Shown here in pieces: positions 1 to 9,124 of a stretch of 64,000 nt of DNA. Made by a program: the position numbers and the translations under genes. Each line of letters opens with the position of its first letter. The first letter of the stretch is position 1. Source of the stretch: Nocardioides palaemonis (GTDB lineage: Bacteria; Actinomycetota; Actinomycetes; Propionibacteriales; Nocardioidaceae); the NCBI RefSeq assembly GCF_018275325.1, contig NZ_JAGVQR010000001.1, positions 2,046,001 through 2,110,000 on the forward strand. Direction: 5' to 3'. Under the pieces are notes generated by a model that made no database searches, was not told where the DNA came from, and saw nothing but the letters and a program-made list of their open reading frames with translations.

Positions 1-1169
<1,169 letters not shown>

Positions 1170-1204
1170 GGGTGGGGTGGTCCTCTCGGGCGTCGATCAC
1201 GACC

Positions 1205-1210
1205 AGCCTA
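1205..1210 (-). promoter_or_regulatory. -10 box of metH
   Basis: TAGGCT on the minus strand lies 35 bases before the metH start, leaving room for a short leader with the GAGAGGA ribosome-binding site. No clear -35 is seen. Confidence 0.45.
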
Positions 1211-1303
1211 GGAACGGTGTCCGACAGACGGACCGGTTTCCCACATGGTGGCACCGCGCGCGACGGCCAGCGAAATCTCCACGGCTCGCTGGGGGAAGCG
1301 CCC

Positions 1304-1309
1304 TAGGCT
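1304..1309 (+). promoter_or_regulatory. Leaderless-type -10 box of the PAC2 gene
   Basis: TAGGCT ends 6 bases before the GTG start. Transcription would begin at or next to the start codon, so the mRNA is probably leaderless. Confidence 0.55.
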
Positions 1310-1315
1310 GGGCAG

Positions 1316-2161
1316 GTGATCGAGTTCGACGACGTGCAGGACCTCGACTCCCCCGTGGTGATCGCCGCCTTCGAGGGGTGGAACGACGCGGCGGACGCCG
1401 CCTCCGGGCTCGTCGACCACCTGATGGAGCAGTGGCAGGCCGAGGTCATCGGTGCCGTCGACCCGGAGGAGTTCTACGACTTCCAGGTCAACCGCCCGGT
1501 CATCGGCACCGACCAGCACGGGCACCGCCGGCTGACCTGGCCGACCACCCGGATCGCGGTGGCCCGCCCGGCCGACCTCGGGCGCGACGTGATCCTCGTG
1601 CGCGGCATCGAGCCGAACATGCGCTGGCGCCAGTTCTGCGCCGAGCTGCTCGCCGCCTGCGACGACCTCGGCGCGGAGCTCGTGGTGACGCTCGGGGCCC
1701 TGCTGGCCGACAGCCCGCACACCCGCCCGATCCCGGTCTCCGGCACCGCCAGCGAGCCCGAGCTGGTCGACCGCCTCGACGTCGAGCAGTCCAGCTATGA
1801 GGGCCCCACCGGGATCGTCGGCGTCTTCAACGACGCCTGCACCCAGCTCGACATCCCGTCGGTCTCCTACTGGGCGGCCGTCCCCCACTACGTCGCGCAG
1901 CCGCCGTGCCCCAAGGCGACCCTCGCGCTGCTCCACCGGCTCGAGGAGCTGCTGCAGGCGCCGATGCCGCTCGGCGACCTCCCCGACGACGCCAAGGCGT
2001 GGGAGCGCGGCGTCGACGAGCTCGCCGCGGAGGACGAGGACGTCGCCGACTACGTCCGGGCGCTGGAGGAGACCCGCGACACCGCCGACCTCCCCGAGGC
2101 CAGCGGCGAGGCGATCGCGCGGGAGTTCGAGCGCTACCTCAAGCGCCGCGACACCGACTGA
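1316..2161 (+). CDS. PAC2 family protein
   Basis: A 281-residue protein of the PAC2 (proteasome assembly chaperone 2-like) family, found in most actinobacteria that carry a 20S proteasome; its biochemical role is not established. Visible family features are the N-terminal strand-loop with FEGWNDAADAAS near residues 20-31, the RGIEPNMRW segment near 97-105, and a charged helical C-terminus. The GTG start is fixed by the -10 box 6 bases upstream. The gene sits next to the mshC block, and a second PAC2 paralogue is at 47904-48866. It stands alone as a transcription unit and is followed by a hairpin. Confidence 0.85.
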   Translation: MIEFDDVQDLDSPVVIAAFEGWNDAADAASGLVDHLMEQWQAEVIGAVDPEEFYDFQVNRPVIGTDQHGHRRLTWPTTRIAVARPADLGRDVILVRGIEPNMRWRQFCAELLAACDDLGAELVVTLGALLADSPHTRPIPVSGTASEPELVDRLDVEQSSYEGPTGIVGVFNDACTQLDIPSVSYWAAVPHYVAQPPCPKATLALLHRLEELLQAPMPLGDLPDDAKAWERGVDELAAEDEDVADYVRALEETRDTADLPEASGEAIAREFERYLKRRDTD

Positions 2162-2182
2162 GCAGCGGCGTCTACCGCTGCT
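2161..2182 (+). terminator. Stem-loop at the end of the PAC2 gene
   Basis: AGCAGCGG and CCGCTGCT form a perfect 8-bp stem with a 6-base loop starting at the last base of the stop codon. There is no T-run, so termination is inferred from position. Confidence 0.45.
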
Positions 2183-2215
2183 CGAGCGGACGTATGGCCG
2201 CCTGACGCACGCCAT

Positions 2216-2295
2216 GGCGGTCGACAAGCGTCCACGGCGGTCGACAAGCGTCCACGGCGGTCGACAAGCGTCCACGGCGGTCGACAAGCGTCCAC
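2216..2295. repeat. 20-bp tandem repeat, four identical copies
   Basis: The unit GGCGGTCGACAAGCGTCCAC is repeated four times without a mismatch at 2216, 2236, 2256 and 2276. The units are contiguous, without spacers, so this is not a CRISPR array. Related CTCGAGCGGAC sequences flank the array on both sides, near 2181 and 2304. The perfect identity suggests recent expansion. Confidence 0.95.
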
Positions 2296-2303
2296 GGGTC
2301 TAC

Positions 2304-2327
2304 TCGAGCGGACCTACGTCCGCTCGA
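2304..2327. terminator. 10-bp perfect stem-loop after the tandem repeat
   Basis: TCGAGCGGAC and GTCCGCTCGA form a perfect 10-bp stem around a CTAC loop. Its position between convergent genes fits a bidirectional terminator, but no T-run follows. Confidence 0.45.
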
Positions 2328-2381
2328 CAGCCCGTGCCGCGGTGATGGCCCCGTCCAGCAGCCGGAGCGAGACCACATCCG

Positions 2382-2520
2382 CGCACGTGCGGCGGTTCGC
2401 GCCCTCGCCGATGTCAGCGCGGGGCCACCTCCACCGCACGTGCGGTTGTCCGTGCGGACGCGCGGCTCCTTCATGACGTCATGACAATCCGCGGTTCGAA
2501 CCGCGAGAGCTCATGACGTC
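2382..2520. repeat. Cluster of perfect palindromes
   Basis: The stretch holds CGCACGTGCG (2382), CCGCACGTGCGG (2434), TCATGACGTCATGA (2471) and CGCGGTTCGAACCGCG (2490), then a partial repeat TCATGACGTC (2511). None overlaps a gene. Operators, repeat debris and structural elements are all possible. Confidence 0.6.
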
Positions 2521-2616
2521 CTGGCATCGACCGATCCGGTCGTGGGACGTCAAGGGCATCCTGGAGCGAACGCCCTGCGTCCGCCCGGCGGCACCGCCCG
2601 TGCGGGACGGCGTACG

Positions 2617-3855
2617 TCAGAGCGCGAGGCCCAGCGCGGCGTCGAGCAGCCGGTGGACCGTCGCGGCGGCGTCGCGGTCGGAGGTGTCGGCCAGGCCCGT
2701 GGTGCCGACGGTCGCGTCCACCCACTCCTGCACGGCGGCGACGGCGGTGGGGGCGTCGAGGTCGTCGGCCAGCGCGGCGAGCACCCGCTCGACCACCGGC
2801 GCCGACGGGGCGCCGGCGCCGAGGGACAGCGCACGCCGCCACGTGGCGAGGGTGTCGACCGCGTCCCAGAGCTGGTCGTCGGTCCACTCCCAGTCGCTGC
2901 GGTAGTGGTGGCGCAGCAGGACGAGGCGGATCGCCATCGGGTCGACGTCGCTCATCCGCAGCGCGGAGACGAAGACGAGGTTGCCGCGCGACTTCGACAT
3001 CTTCTCGCCGTCGTAGGCGACCATCCCGGCGTGGGCGTACGCGCGCGCGAACCGCTCCCCCGGGTGCGCGACCTGGGCGTGCCCGGCCGACATCTCGTGG
3101 TGCGGGAACACCAGGTCGCTGCCGCCGCCCTGGACGTCGAACGAGGTGCCGAGGTGGTCGAGCGCGATCGCGGAGCACTCGATGTGCCAGCCGGGACGAC
3201 CGGGGCCCCACGGGCTGTCCCACGCGGGCTCGCCCGGGCGCTCGGCGCGCCACAGCAGGCAGTCGAGCGGGTCCTTCTTGCCGGCGCGGTCGGGGTCACC
3301 ACCGCGGTCGGGGAAGATCTGCAGCATCGTGTCGCGGTCCCAGCCGGAGACGTCACCGAAGGCGTCGTCGGAGGTGACGGAGAAGTAGAGGTCGTCCTCG
3401 ACGCGGTAGACCGAGCCGGTCTCCTCGAGCCGCTGGATGAGCGCGATGACCTGCGGGATCGACTCGACGGCGCCGGTGTAGTGGTGCGGGGCGAGGACGC
3501 GCAGCGCCTCCATGTCGTCGCGGAACAGCTGGGTCTCGCGCTCGGCCAGCTCGACCCAGTCGACCTTGACCTTGGCGGCGCGCTCGAGCAGCGGGTCGTC
3601 GACGTCGGTGACGTTCTGCACGTAGGTGACCTCGTGCCCGGCGTTGCGCCACGCCCGGTGGAGCAGGTCGAAGCCGACGTAGGTCGCGGCGTGGCCCATG
3701 TGGGTGGCGTCGTAGGGCGTGATGCCGCAGACGTACATCCGCGCCGGGCCCTCGGGCCGGGTCTCGACGAGCGTGCCGCCAGCCGTGTCGTGCACCCGGA
3801 CGGCCGGGCCGGTCACGGGGAGCTCGGGAACCTCGGGGGACGTCCAGGCGCGCAT
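2617..3855 (-). CDS. mshC: L-cysteine:1D-myo-inosityl 2-amino-2-deoxy-alpha-D-glucopyranoside ligase (MshC)
   Basis: MshC joins cysteine to GlcN-Ins with ATP in the third stage of mycothiol synthesis, the thiol buffer of actinobacteria. The 412-residue protein is a class I cysteinyl-tRNA-synthetase paralogue lacking the anticodon-binding domain. It has the HIGH-like THMGH (residues 51-55), KMSKS (285-289), and candidate zinc ligands C43, C227 and the HHEM histidine near 253. The [11 protein letters not shown] and [12 protein letters not shown] signatures separate MshC/CysS from other synthetases, and the length is typical of MshC. The ATG at 3855 lies 7 bases after a TAGTCT box, so it probably has its own leaderless promoter although it follows the SCO1664-family gene closely. 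Confidence 0.95.
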   Translation of the reverse strand: MRAWTSPEVPELPVTGPAVRVHDTAGGTLVETRPEGPARMYVCGITPYDATHMGHAATYVGFDLLHRAWRNAGHEVTYVQNVTDVDDPLLERAAKVKVDWVELAERETQLFRDDMEALRVLAPHHYTGAVESIPQVIALIQRLEETGSVYRVEDDLYFSVTSDDAFGDVSGWDRDTMLQIFPDRGGDPDRAGKKDPLDCLLWRAERPGEPAWDSPWGPGRPGWHIECSAIALDHLGTSFDVQGGGSDLVFPHHEMSAGHAQVAHPGERFARAYAHAGMVAYDGEKMSKSRGNLVFVSALRMSDVDPMAIRLVLLRHHYRSDWEWTDDQLWDAVDTLATWRRALSLGAGAPSAPVVERVLAALADDLDAPTAVAAVQEWVDATVGTTGLADTSDRDAAATVHRLLDAALGLAL

Positions 3856-3862
3856 GGCAGGA

Positions 3863-3868
3863 AGACTA
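3863..3868 (-). promoter_or_regulatory. Leaderless-type -10 box of mshC
   Basis: TAGTCT on the minus strand ends 7 bases before the mshC ATG, within the short gap after the SCO1664-family gene. Confidence 0.5.
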
Positions 3869-3906
3869 TCGACCGGCCGTGCGCCACCGGGAGAAGGGGC
3901 GCGGCG

Positions 3907-4689
3907 TCAGAACGGCGGCCAGGGGATGACCGGGTACGACGAGGAGGCGGGCGCCGGGAACTCGCCGCGCGCGAGCAGCCGCTCGACCCGACGACGCGTC
4001 ACGGCGACCTCCGGACCGGTCAGCAACCCGGCCAGCGCCTGGCCGAGGTCGCCGTCGAGCGCGGCGGCGAGGCGGCGCAGGCCGTCGAGCTCCTCCTCGA
4101 CCAGGGCCTCCCCGACCCACCCCCACAGGACGGTGCGGAGCTTGGTCTCGACGTGGAAGGTCAGCCCGTGGTCGACGCCGTGGCGGTGACCGTCGGGCAT
4201 CGGCAGGACGTGGCCGCCCTTGCGGTCGGCGTTGTTGACGACCACGTCGAACACCGCCATCCGGCGCAGCGCCGGGGAGTCCTCGTGCACCAGCGAGACG
4301 CCCCGGTCGTGGGCGTCGAGGCCGTCGAAGACGTGCCGGAACCCGTCGGGCACGGTGCCCTCGGCGACGATGTCGACCGGCGCCTGGTCGGGGTCCTCGT
4401 CCCGCCAGAGCTGGACCATCCCGATGCCGTGGGGGCCCTCGCGCAGGACGGTCGGCGGGACGACGTCCCAGCCCAGCGCCTCCGACACGGCGTGGGCCGC
4501 GACCTCGCGGGCGGCGAGGGTGCCGTCGGGGAAGTCCCACAGCGGCCGCTCGCCCGCCACCGGCTTGTAGACGACCCGTACGCCGTCGACCTCGCCGACG
4601 AACGTCGCGTTCGACGCCGGCAGGACCCGGCCGTGCAGGGTGATCTCGCCCTCGGGGACCTGCGCGTCGACGGGTCGGTCAGGGCTCAC
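3907..4689 (-). CDS. SCO1664 family protein, kinase-like fold (PI3/PI4-kinase related)
   Basis: This actinobacterial family is encoded beside mshC and has no proven function. The sequence has kinase-like landmarks: VVYKP (candidate ATP-binding lysine, about residue 42), FDVVVNNADRKGGH (a catalytic-loop-like Asn/Asp segment, about 148-161) and DHGLTF (a DFG-like metal site, about 173). The protein or small-molecule substrate is unknown. The GTG at 4689 overlaps the DUF3090 stop by only 11 bases and is preferred; a GTG at 4710 would add seven residues. It is the last gene of the MSMEG_4193-DUF3090-SCO1664 operon, so translational coupling is likely. The kinase function is inference from motifs. 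Confidence 0.82.
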   Translation of the reverse strand: MSPDRPVDAQVPEGEITLHGRVLPASNATFVGEVDGVRVVYKPVAGERPLWDFPDGTLAAREVAAHAVSEALGWDVVPPTVLREGPHGIGMVQLWRDEDPDQAPVDIVAEGTVPDGFRHVFDGLDAHDRGVSLVHEDSPALRRMAVFDVVVNNADRKGGHVLPMPDGHRHGVDHGLTFHVETKLRTVLWGWVGEALVEEELDGLRRLAAALDGDLGQALAGLLTGPEVAVTRRRVERLLARGEFPAPASSSYPVIPWPPF

Positions 4690-5272
4690 GGCGGCGGAAG
4701 CCGTTCGCACGCACGCAGAGGTGCCCGTCGGGGTCGACGGGCTCCCCGCAGAACGGGCAGTCCGGGCGTCCGGCGCCGATCACGGTGCGCGAGCGCTCCA
4801 CGAACGACCGCGCAGCCGCCGCGGTGATGCGGACCAGGAAGATCTCCTCGGGCTCTGGCTCGAGGAGGTCCTCGAGGTCCTCCTGGAGCTGCTCGGGCGA
4901 CACGACTGCCGCCTCGGAGAAGGGGAAGACCTCGATGACGACCCGCTCGTCGTCGGAGTCCCACGACAGCGTCATGGTGCCGGCGCGGAACTCCTCCTCG
5001 ATCGGCTGTTCGAGCGGCTGGTTGTCGACCAGGTCGCGCGGCGCGATCGCCGGGATCAGCACCTCGTCGCCGGCGGCGCCCATCAGCTCGTCGAGGAGCT
5101 CGTCGACGCGCTCGGCCAGCGCCGAGACCTGCTGCTTCTCCAGCGACACGCTCACCAGGCGCGCACCCTGGCGGGCCTGGAGGAAGAAGGTGCGCTGGCC
5201 GGGTTCCCCGACGGTCCCGGCGACGAAGCGCTCGGGCGGGTCGAAACGGTGGACGACGGGCATGTCACTCAC
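4679..5272 (-). CDS. DUF3090 family protein
   Basis: A conserved actinobacterial protein of unknown function, about 197 residues. It starts MPVVHRFDPPERFVAGTVG after three residues and has an acidic mid-region (EPEPEEIFLVRITAAAARSF). The C-terminus carries a compact CPFCGEPVDPDGHLC segment, a likely zinc knuckle. I chose the GTG at 5272 because GAGAGG lies 7 bases upstream; the internal ATG at 5263 is too far from it. It follows the histidine phosphatase gene by one base and overlaps the kinase-like gene, so the three are probably made together. Confidence 0.85.
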   Translation of the reverse strand: MSDMPVVHRFDPPERFVAGTVGEPGQRTFFLQARQGARLVSVSLEKQQVSALAERVDELLDELMGAAGDEVLIPAIAPRDLVDNQPLEQPIEEEFRAGTMTLSWDSDDERVVIEVFPFSEAAVVSPEQLQEDLEDLLEPEPEEIFLVRITAAAARSFVERSRTVIGAGRPDCPFCGEPVDPDGHLCVRANGFRRREP

Positions 5273-5273
5273 C

Positions 5274-6002
5274 CTAGGACCTCTCCGTCTGCGCACCAGG
5301 TCCGGCTCCGCCGCCGACGGCCGCGTCGCCGCTGCGGGCTCGCGCGCCGCGGCGGGCCTTCTTCGGCGGGGTCAGCCACGACAGGTCACCACCGTGGGTG
5401 TTGGTGCCGAGCACGAAGGGCCGCGACTCGGTGTAGCGGATGACCGAGACCGACGCCGGGTCGACGTGGATGCGCTGGAAGAGGTCGAGGTGGGTGCCGA
5501 GGGCGTCGGCGAGGACCGACTTGATCACGTCGCCGTGGCTGACCGCGAGCCACACGGCGTCCGGTCCGTGCTCGGCGGTCACCCGCGCGTCGTGCCGGCG
5601 CACCGCCGCCACCGCCCGGTCCTGCATGGCGCGCATCGACTCCCCGCCGGGGAAGGTCGCGGCGGACGGCTGGGCCTGCACCACCTTCCACAGCTTCTCC
5701 TTCGCGAGCTCCTTGAGCTCCCTGCCCTGCCAGTCGCCGTAGTCGCACTCGGACAGCTGCTTGTCGGTGCTGGGACGCAGCGGCTCTGCCTGGCGCCGGA
5801 GGACCTCGCGGGCGGTCTCGCGGCAGCGCTCGAGCGGACTCGTCACCGCCGCGGAGAGGCGTACGCCGGCGAGCCGGTCGCCGACCGCGGCGGCCTGCGC
5901 CACCCCGGTGTCGTCGAGGTGCACTCCGGGGAGCCGACCCGCGAGCACGCCGGTGGCGTTGGCGGTCGACCGACCGTGGCGGACGAGGATCACGGTTGCC
6001 AT
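5274..6002 (-). CDS. Histidine phosphatase family protein, MSMEG_4193 type
   Basis: A 242-residue member of the phosphoglycerate-mutase/histidine phosphatase superfamily. The phosphohistidine motif VRHGRS is at residues 7-12, a conserved SPLERCRET arginine patch near 55-63, and the second active-site histidine is in VSHGDV. The substrate is unknown; the MSMEG_4193 subfamily is defined by its place in the mshC neighbourhood. The ATG at 6002 is 6 bases after TAGGGT, so it should head a leaderless three-gene operon with DUF3090 and the SCO1664-family gene. The last 35 residues are Ala/Arg/Gly-rich and look disordered. Confidence 0.85.
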   Translation of the reverse strand: MATVILVRHGRSTANATGVLAGRLPGVHLDDTGVAQAAAVGDRLAGVRLSAAVTSPLERCRETAREVLRRQAEPLRPSTDKQLSECDYGDWQGRELKELAKEKLWKVVQAQPSAATFPGGESMRAMQDRAVAAVRRHDARVTAEHGPDAVWLAVSHGDVIKSVLADALGTHLDLFQRIHVDPASVSVIRYTESRPFVLGTNTHGGDLSWLTPPKKARRGARARSGDAAVGGGAGPGAQTERS

Positions 6003-6008
6003 GTCCCG

Positions 6009-6014
6009 ACCCTA
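6009..6014 (-). promoter_or_regulatory. Leaderless-type -10 box of the MSMEG_4193-family operon
   Basis: TAGGGT on the minus strand ends 6 bases before the ATG. It is back-to-back with the corA promoter. Confidence 0.55.
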
Positions 6015-6048
6015 GTGGTGGCTGCCGAAGCGGCGCGCTCCCAGCGAC

Positions 6049-6054
6049 TAGCCT
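6049..6054 (+). promoter_or_regulatory. Leaderless-type -10 box of corA
   Basis: TAGCCT ends 6 bases before the GTG start of corA. Confidence 0.55.
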
Positions 6055-6060
6055 GACGAG

Positions 6061-7041
6061 GTGATCGTCGACAACGCCCTCTACCACCGCGGCCAGCGGG
6101 TCCCGCTGGGCGCGGAGGGGCACGAGAGCCTGGGCCACGCGCGGGTGCCGTGCGACCCGGGCGACTTCCAGTGGATCGGCGTGCACGACCCCACCGCCGA
6201 CGAGCTCGACCAGATCGCCCGCACCTTCGACCTGCACCCGCTCGCGGTGGAGGACGCCGGCGACTCCCACCAGCGCCCCAAGCTCGAGCGCTACGGCGAC
6301 ACGCTGTTCCTGGTCCTCAAGACGCTCTGGTACGTCGACGAGGAGGACGCGGTCGAGACCGGCGAGATCAACATGTTCGTCGGCCCCGACTTCGTGGTGA
6401 CCGTCCGCCACGGCCAGGGCATCGACCTGTCCTCCGCGCGCCGCGACCTCGAGCGGCGCGCCCAGGTCCTCGAGCACGGCCCGATGGCGGTGCTCTACGC
6501 GATCTGCGACCGCGTGGTCGACGAGTACGAGCGCGTCGGCGCCGCCCTCGAGATCGACGTCGACGAGGTCGAGGCGTCCGTCTTCTCCCCCGCCCGCACC
6601 GACGACTCGACCCGGATCTACGTGCTCAAGCGCGAGATCGCGGAGGTCCGACGTGCCGTCCTGCCGCTGCGCGAGCCGATGCGGAAGTTCGCGATGGGCG
6701 TCGACGAGCGGATCACCCCCGAGACCGCGACCTACTTCCGCGACGTCGCCGACCACCTCCAGCGTGTCGCCGAGGTCGTCGACAACCTCGACATGCTGCT
6801 GTCGACCGCCTTCGAGGCACACCTCGCCCGGATCTCGGTCCAGCAGAACGAGGACATGCGCAAGATCTCGGCCGGCGCCGCGCTCGTCGTGGTGCCGACC
6901 CTCGTGGCTGGCGTCTACGGCATGAACTTCGACCACATGCCCGAGCTGCACTGGCGCTACGGCTACCCCTACGCACTGCTCGTCATGGCGTCGATGGTCG
7001 CGGCGCTCTGGGCGTTCTTCAAGAAGTCCGGCTGGCTGTGA
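6061..7041 (+). CDS. corA: CorA family magnesium/cobalt transporter
   Basis: CorA is a homopentameric channel for Mg2+ (and Co2+) uptake in the cytoplasmic membrane. The 326-residue protein has the long cytosolic N-terminal domain, a stalk helix rich in Glu/Arg, and two C-terminal membrane segments. The YGMNF selectivity motif is at 286-290, followed by the periplasmic loop FDHMPELHW and the basic tail KKSGWL. The GTG start is set by the -10 box 6 bases upstream. The stop codon overlaps the start of the MFS gene (GTGA), so the two are translationally coupled. Confidence 0.93.
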   Translation: MIVDNALYHRGQRVPLGAEGHESLGHARVPCDPGDFQWIGVHDPTADELDQIARTFDLHPLAVEDAGDSHQRPKLERYGDTLFLVLKTLWYVDEEDAVETGEINMFVGPDFVVTVRHGQGIDLSSARRDLERRAQVLEHGPMAVLYAICDRVVDEYERVGAALEIDVDEVEASVFSPARTDDSTRIYVLKREIAEVRRAVLPLREPMRKFAMGVDERITPETATYFRDVADHLQRVAEVVDNLDMLLSTAFEAHLARISVQQNEDMRKISAGAALVVVPTLVAGVYGMNFDHMPELHWRYGYPYALLVMASMVAALWAFFKKSGWL

Positions 7042-8270
7042 GCCGCACCCCGCCGTCCGCGTGGCGGGTGGTGTGGTGGTTCGGGTTCGTCAGCCTCGCG
7101 GCCGACATGGTCTACGAGGGTGCCCGGTCGGTCTACGGCCCGCTGCTCGCCGCGCTCGGGGCGTCCGCGGTGGCGGTCGGGCTGGTCACCGGGGCCGGCG
7201 AGGCCGCGGCACTGGTCGCGCGCCTGGCGTTCGGGTCGCTCGCGGACCGCACCGGCCGCTACTGGAGCCTGACCATCGCGGGCTACGGCCTGACTGCCGT
7301 GTGCGTGCCGCTCCTGGCGCTCGCACCGCGGCTGGGGGCCGCCGGGCTCGCGTTCGCCTCGACGATGATCCTGCTCGAGCGGCTCGGCAAGGCGGTCCGC
7401 TCGCCCTCGAAGTCCGCGCTGCTGGCCCATGCCGCGTCCGCCGTCGGACGCGGACGGGGCTTCGGCGTCCACAAGGCGCTCGACCAGGTCGGAGCGTTCG
7501 CCGGTCCGCTCACGGTCGCAGCCGTCGTGTCGGTCGGGTCGCTGTGGTGGGGCGTCGGGGTGCTCGCGGTGCCGGGGGCACTGGCGATGCTCCTGCTGCT
7601 CGCGCTGCGCCGCCAGGTGCCGGACCCGGCCGTCTACGACGACGCGCCCGCTGCTGAGCACGTCGCCCCCGACCCGCCCCGCGGGTGGTGGGCGTCGGCC
7701 GTCGGCGCCGGGCTGCCGCGCGAGTTCTTCCGCTACGCCGTCGCCGCGTCCCTCACCACGGGCGCGCTCGTGACCTTCGGGATCATCGGCTACCACCTCG
7801 TCACCGCGGACCTGCTCCCGGTCGCCTCGGTGCCCCTCGTCTACGCCGCCGCCATGGCCGTCGAGGCCGTGGCGGCGCTGGGCGTCGGAGCCGTCTACGA
7901 CCGCACCGGACCGCAGGTCCTGCTGGTCGTGCCGGTCCTCGTCGCCCTCGTCCCGGCGCTGGCGCTGGGGTCTGCGCTCGTTGCCGTGCTGCTCGGCGTC
8001 CTCGCGTGGGGCTTCGCCCAGGGCGTGCAGGACTCGACGGTCAAGGCGGTCGTCGCCGAGCTGGTCGAGGCACCGCGGCGCGCCACCGCGTACGGCGTGT
8101 TCGCCGGCGTGCAGGGTCTCTTCGCCGTCGTGGGTGGCGTGGGCGCGGGGTGGCTCTACGAGCGCTCGCTGCCGGCCCTGGTGGTGGTCGTCGTCCTCAC
8201 CCAGGCGCTGGCGCTGGTGCTGCTGCTGGGCACCGTCAGGCGCTCAGCACGCCCGCGCCCAGCAGGATGA
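7038..8270 (+). CDS. MFS transporter
   Basis: A 410-residue major facilitator superfamily protein with about twelve hydrophobic segments. The MFS loop between helices 2 and 3 is present as FGSLADRTGRYW near residues 64-75, and the second half has the matching GAVYDRTGPQ. The substrate is not evident. The GTG start overlaps the corA stop. The 3' end overlaps the convergent uppP gene by 35 bases, so the two transcripts are complementary there. The VYDD...AEHVAPDPP stretch around residues 199-214 is the central cytoplasmic loop. Confidence 0.87.
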   Translation: MSRTPPSAWRVVWWFGFVSLAADMVYEGARSVYGPLLAALGASAVAVGLVTGAGEAAALVARLAFGSLADRTGRYWSLTIAGYGLTAVCVPLLALAPRLGAAGLAFASTMILLERLGKAVRSPSKSALLAHAASAVGRGRGFGVHKALDQVGAFAGPLTVAAVVSVGSLWWGVGVLAVPGALAMLLLLALRRQVPDPAVYDDAPAAEHVAPDPPRGWWASAVGAGLPREFFRYAVAASLTTGALVTFGIIGYHLVTADLLPVASVPLVYAAAMAVEAVAALGVGAVYDRTGPQVLLVVPVLVALVPALALGSALVAVLLGVLAWGFAQGVQDSTVKAVVAELVEAPRRATAYGVFAGVQGLFAVVGGVGAGWLYERSLPALVVVVVLTQALALVLLLGTVRRSARPRPAG

Positions 8271-9060
8271 GGGTCGCCGCGCCGAGGGCGATCCGGTAGA
8301 GCACGAACGGGGTGTAGGAGCGGGTGCTGACGTAGCGCAGCAGCCATGCGATGGCGGCGTACCCGACCACGAACGAGACCACCGTCGCGGTGATCGTCGG
8401 TCCCCAGCCGAAGTCGTTGTGCCCGTGCGGGATCTCCTTGAGCTCGAAGAGCCCGGCTCCCACGACGGCCGGGATCGCGAGCAGGAAGGCGAAGCGGGTG
8501 GCGGCCTCCCGCTCGAGGCCGAGGAAGCGCCCGGCCGAGATCGTGGCGCCCGAGCGCGAGACGCCCGGGATGAGCGCCAGCGCCTGCGCGGCCCCCATCA
8601 GGACGGCGTCCTTGAGCGTGATCTTGCCGAGCGAGCGGTCGGTGCGCCCGACGCGGTCGGCGATACCGAGCACGACGCCCAGGACGATGAGGGTGGTGCC
8701 GATGATCCAGAGGTTGCGGAAGTCGCGCTCGATGACGTCCTTGAGCAGCACGCCGAGCACCACGATCGGCAGCGAGCCGACGATGATGTACCAGCCCATC
8801 CGCGCGTCGAGGCCGCCGCGGTACTCGGGCTGGAACAGCGAGCGGACCCACGCGCTGCCGATGCGCCAGATGTCCTTGCGGAAGTAGATGAGCACCGCGA
8901 GCTCGGTGCCGATCTGGATCACCGCGGTGAAGGCGGCGCCCGGGTCGCCCCAGCCGAAGAGCTCGGGGAAGATCCGCAGGTGCGCGCTGCTCGAGATCGG
9001 CAGGAACTCGGTGAGCCCCTGGATGATGCCGAGCACGACCGCTTTGAGGAGATCCGTCAC
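8236..9060 (-). CDS. uppP: Undecaprenyl-diphosphatase (UppP/BacA)
   Basis: This membrane enzyme removes a phosphate from undecaprenyl diphosphate, recycling the lipid carrier for peptidoglycan; excess enzyme gives bacitracin resistance. The 274-residue protein carries both family motifs: GLTEFLPISSSAHL near residues 15-28 and PGVSRSGATI near 164-173. The length and roughly eight membrane segments are typical. The GTG at 9060 is 8 bases after TAGGCT, suggesting a leaderless message. Its 3' end overlaps the MFS gene. Confidence 0.95.
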   Translation of the reverse strand: MTDLLKAVVLGIIQGLTEFLPISSSAHLRIFPELFGWGDPGAAFTAVIQIGTELAVLIYFRKDIWRIGSAWVRSLFQPEYRGGLDARMGWYIIVGSLPIVVLGVLLKDVIERDFRNLWIIGTTLIVLGVVLGIADRVGRTDRSLGKITLKDAVLMGAAQALALIPGVSRSGATISAGRFLGLEREAATRFAFLLAIPAVVGAGLFELKEIPHGHNDFGWGPTITATVVSFVVGYAAIAWLLRYVSTRSYTPFVLYRIALGAATLILLGAGVLSA

Positions 9061-9068
9061 AGCGGGTC

Positions 9069-9074
9069 AGCCTA
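9069..9074 (-). promoter_or_regulatory. Leaderless-type -10 box of uppP
   Basis: TAGGCT on the minus strand ends 8 bases before the GTG of uppP. It is divergent from the aldo/keto reductase promoter. Confidence 0.5.
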
Positions 9075-9111
9075 CGGGCGCGTCCGTGCCGCGCCACGCA
9101 CGACCCGTGGC

Positions 9112-9117
9112 TACCCT
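9112..9117 (+). promoter_or_regulatory. Leaderless-type -10 box of the aldo/keto reductase gene
   Basis: TACCCT ends 7 bases before the ATG at 9125. Confidence 0.5.
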
Positions 9118-9124
9118 CACCTCC

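Larger units (their letters stand above)
2162..2616. other. 455-bp repeat-rich intergenic region between convergent genes
   Basis: No convincing coding frame was found between the convergent PAC2 and mshC genes. The gap holds a four-copy 20-bp tandem repeat, two strong hairpins and a cluster of short palindromes, listed separately. It may act partly as a bidirectional terminator region. Confidence 0.7.

Noticed and set aside
1170..1315. Cobalamin riboswitch before metH
   Set aside because: The gap is only 146 bases, shared with a divergent promoter, and I see no B12-box-like sequence.
2485..2510. GGTTCGAACC resembling a tRNA T-arm
   Set aside because: The segment is a symmetrical palindrome with no acceptor, D or anticodon arms around it, so it is not a tRNA gene.
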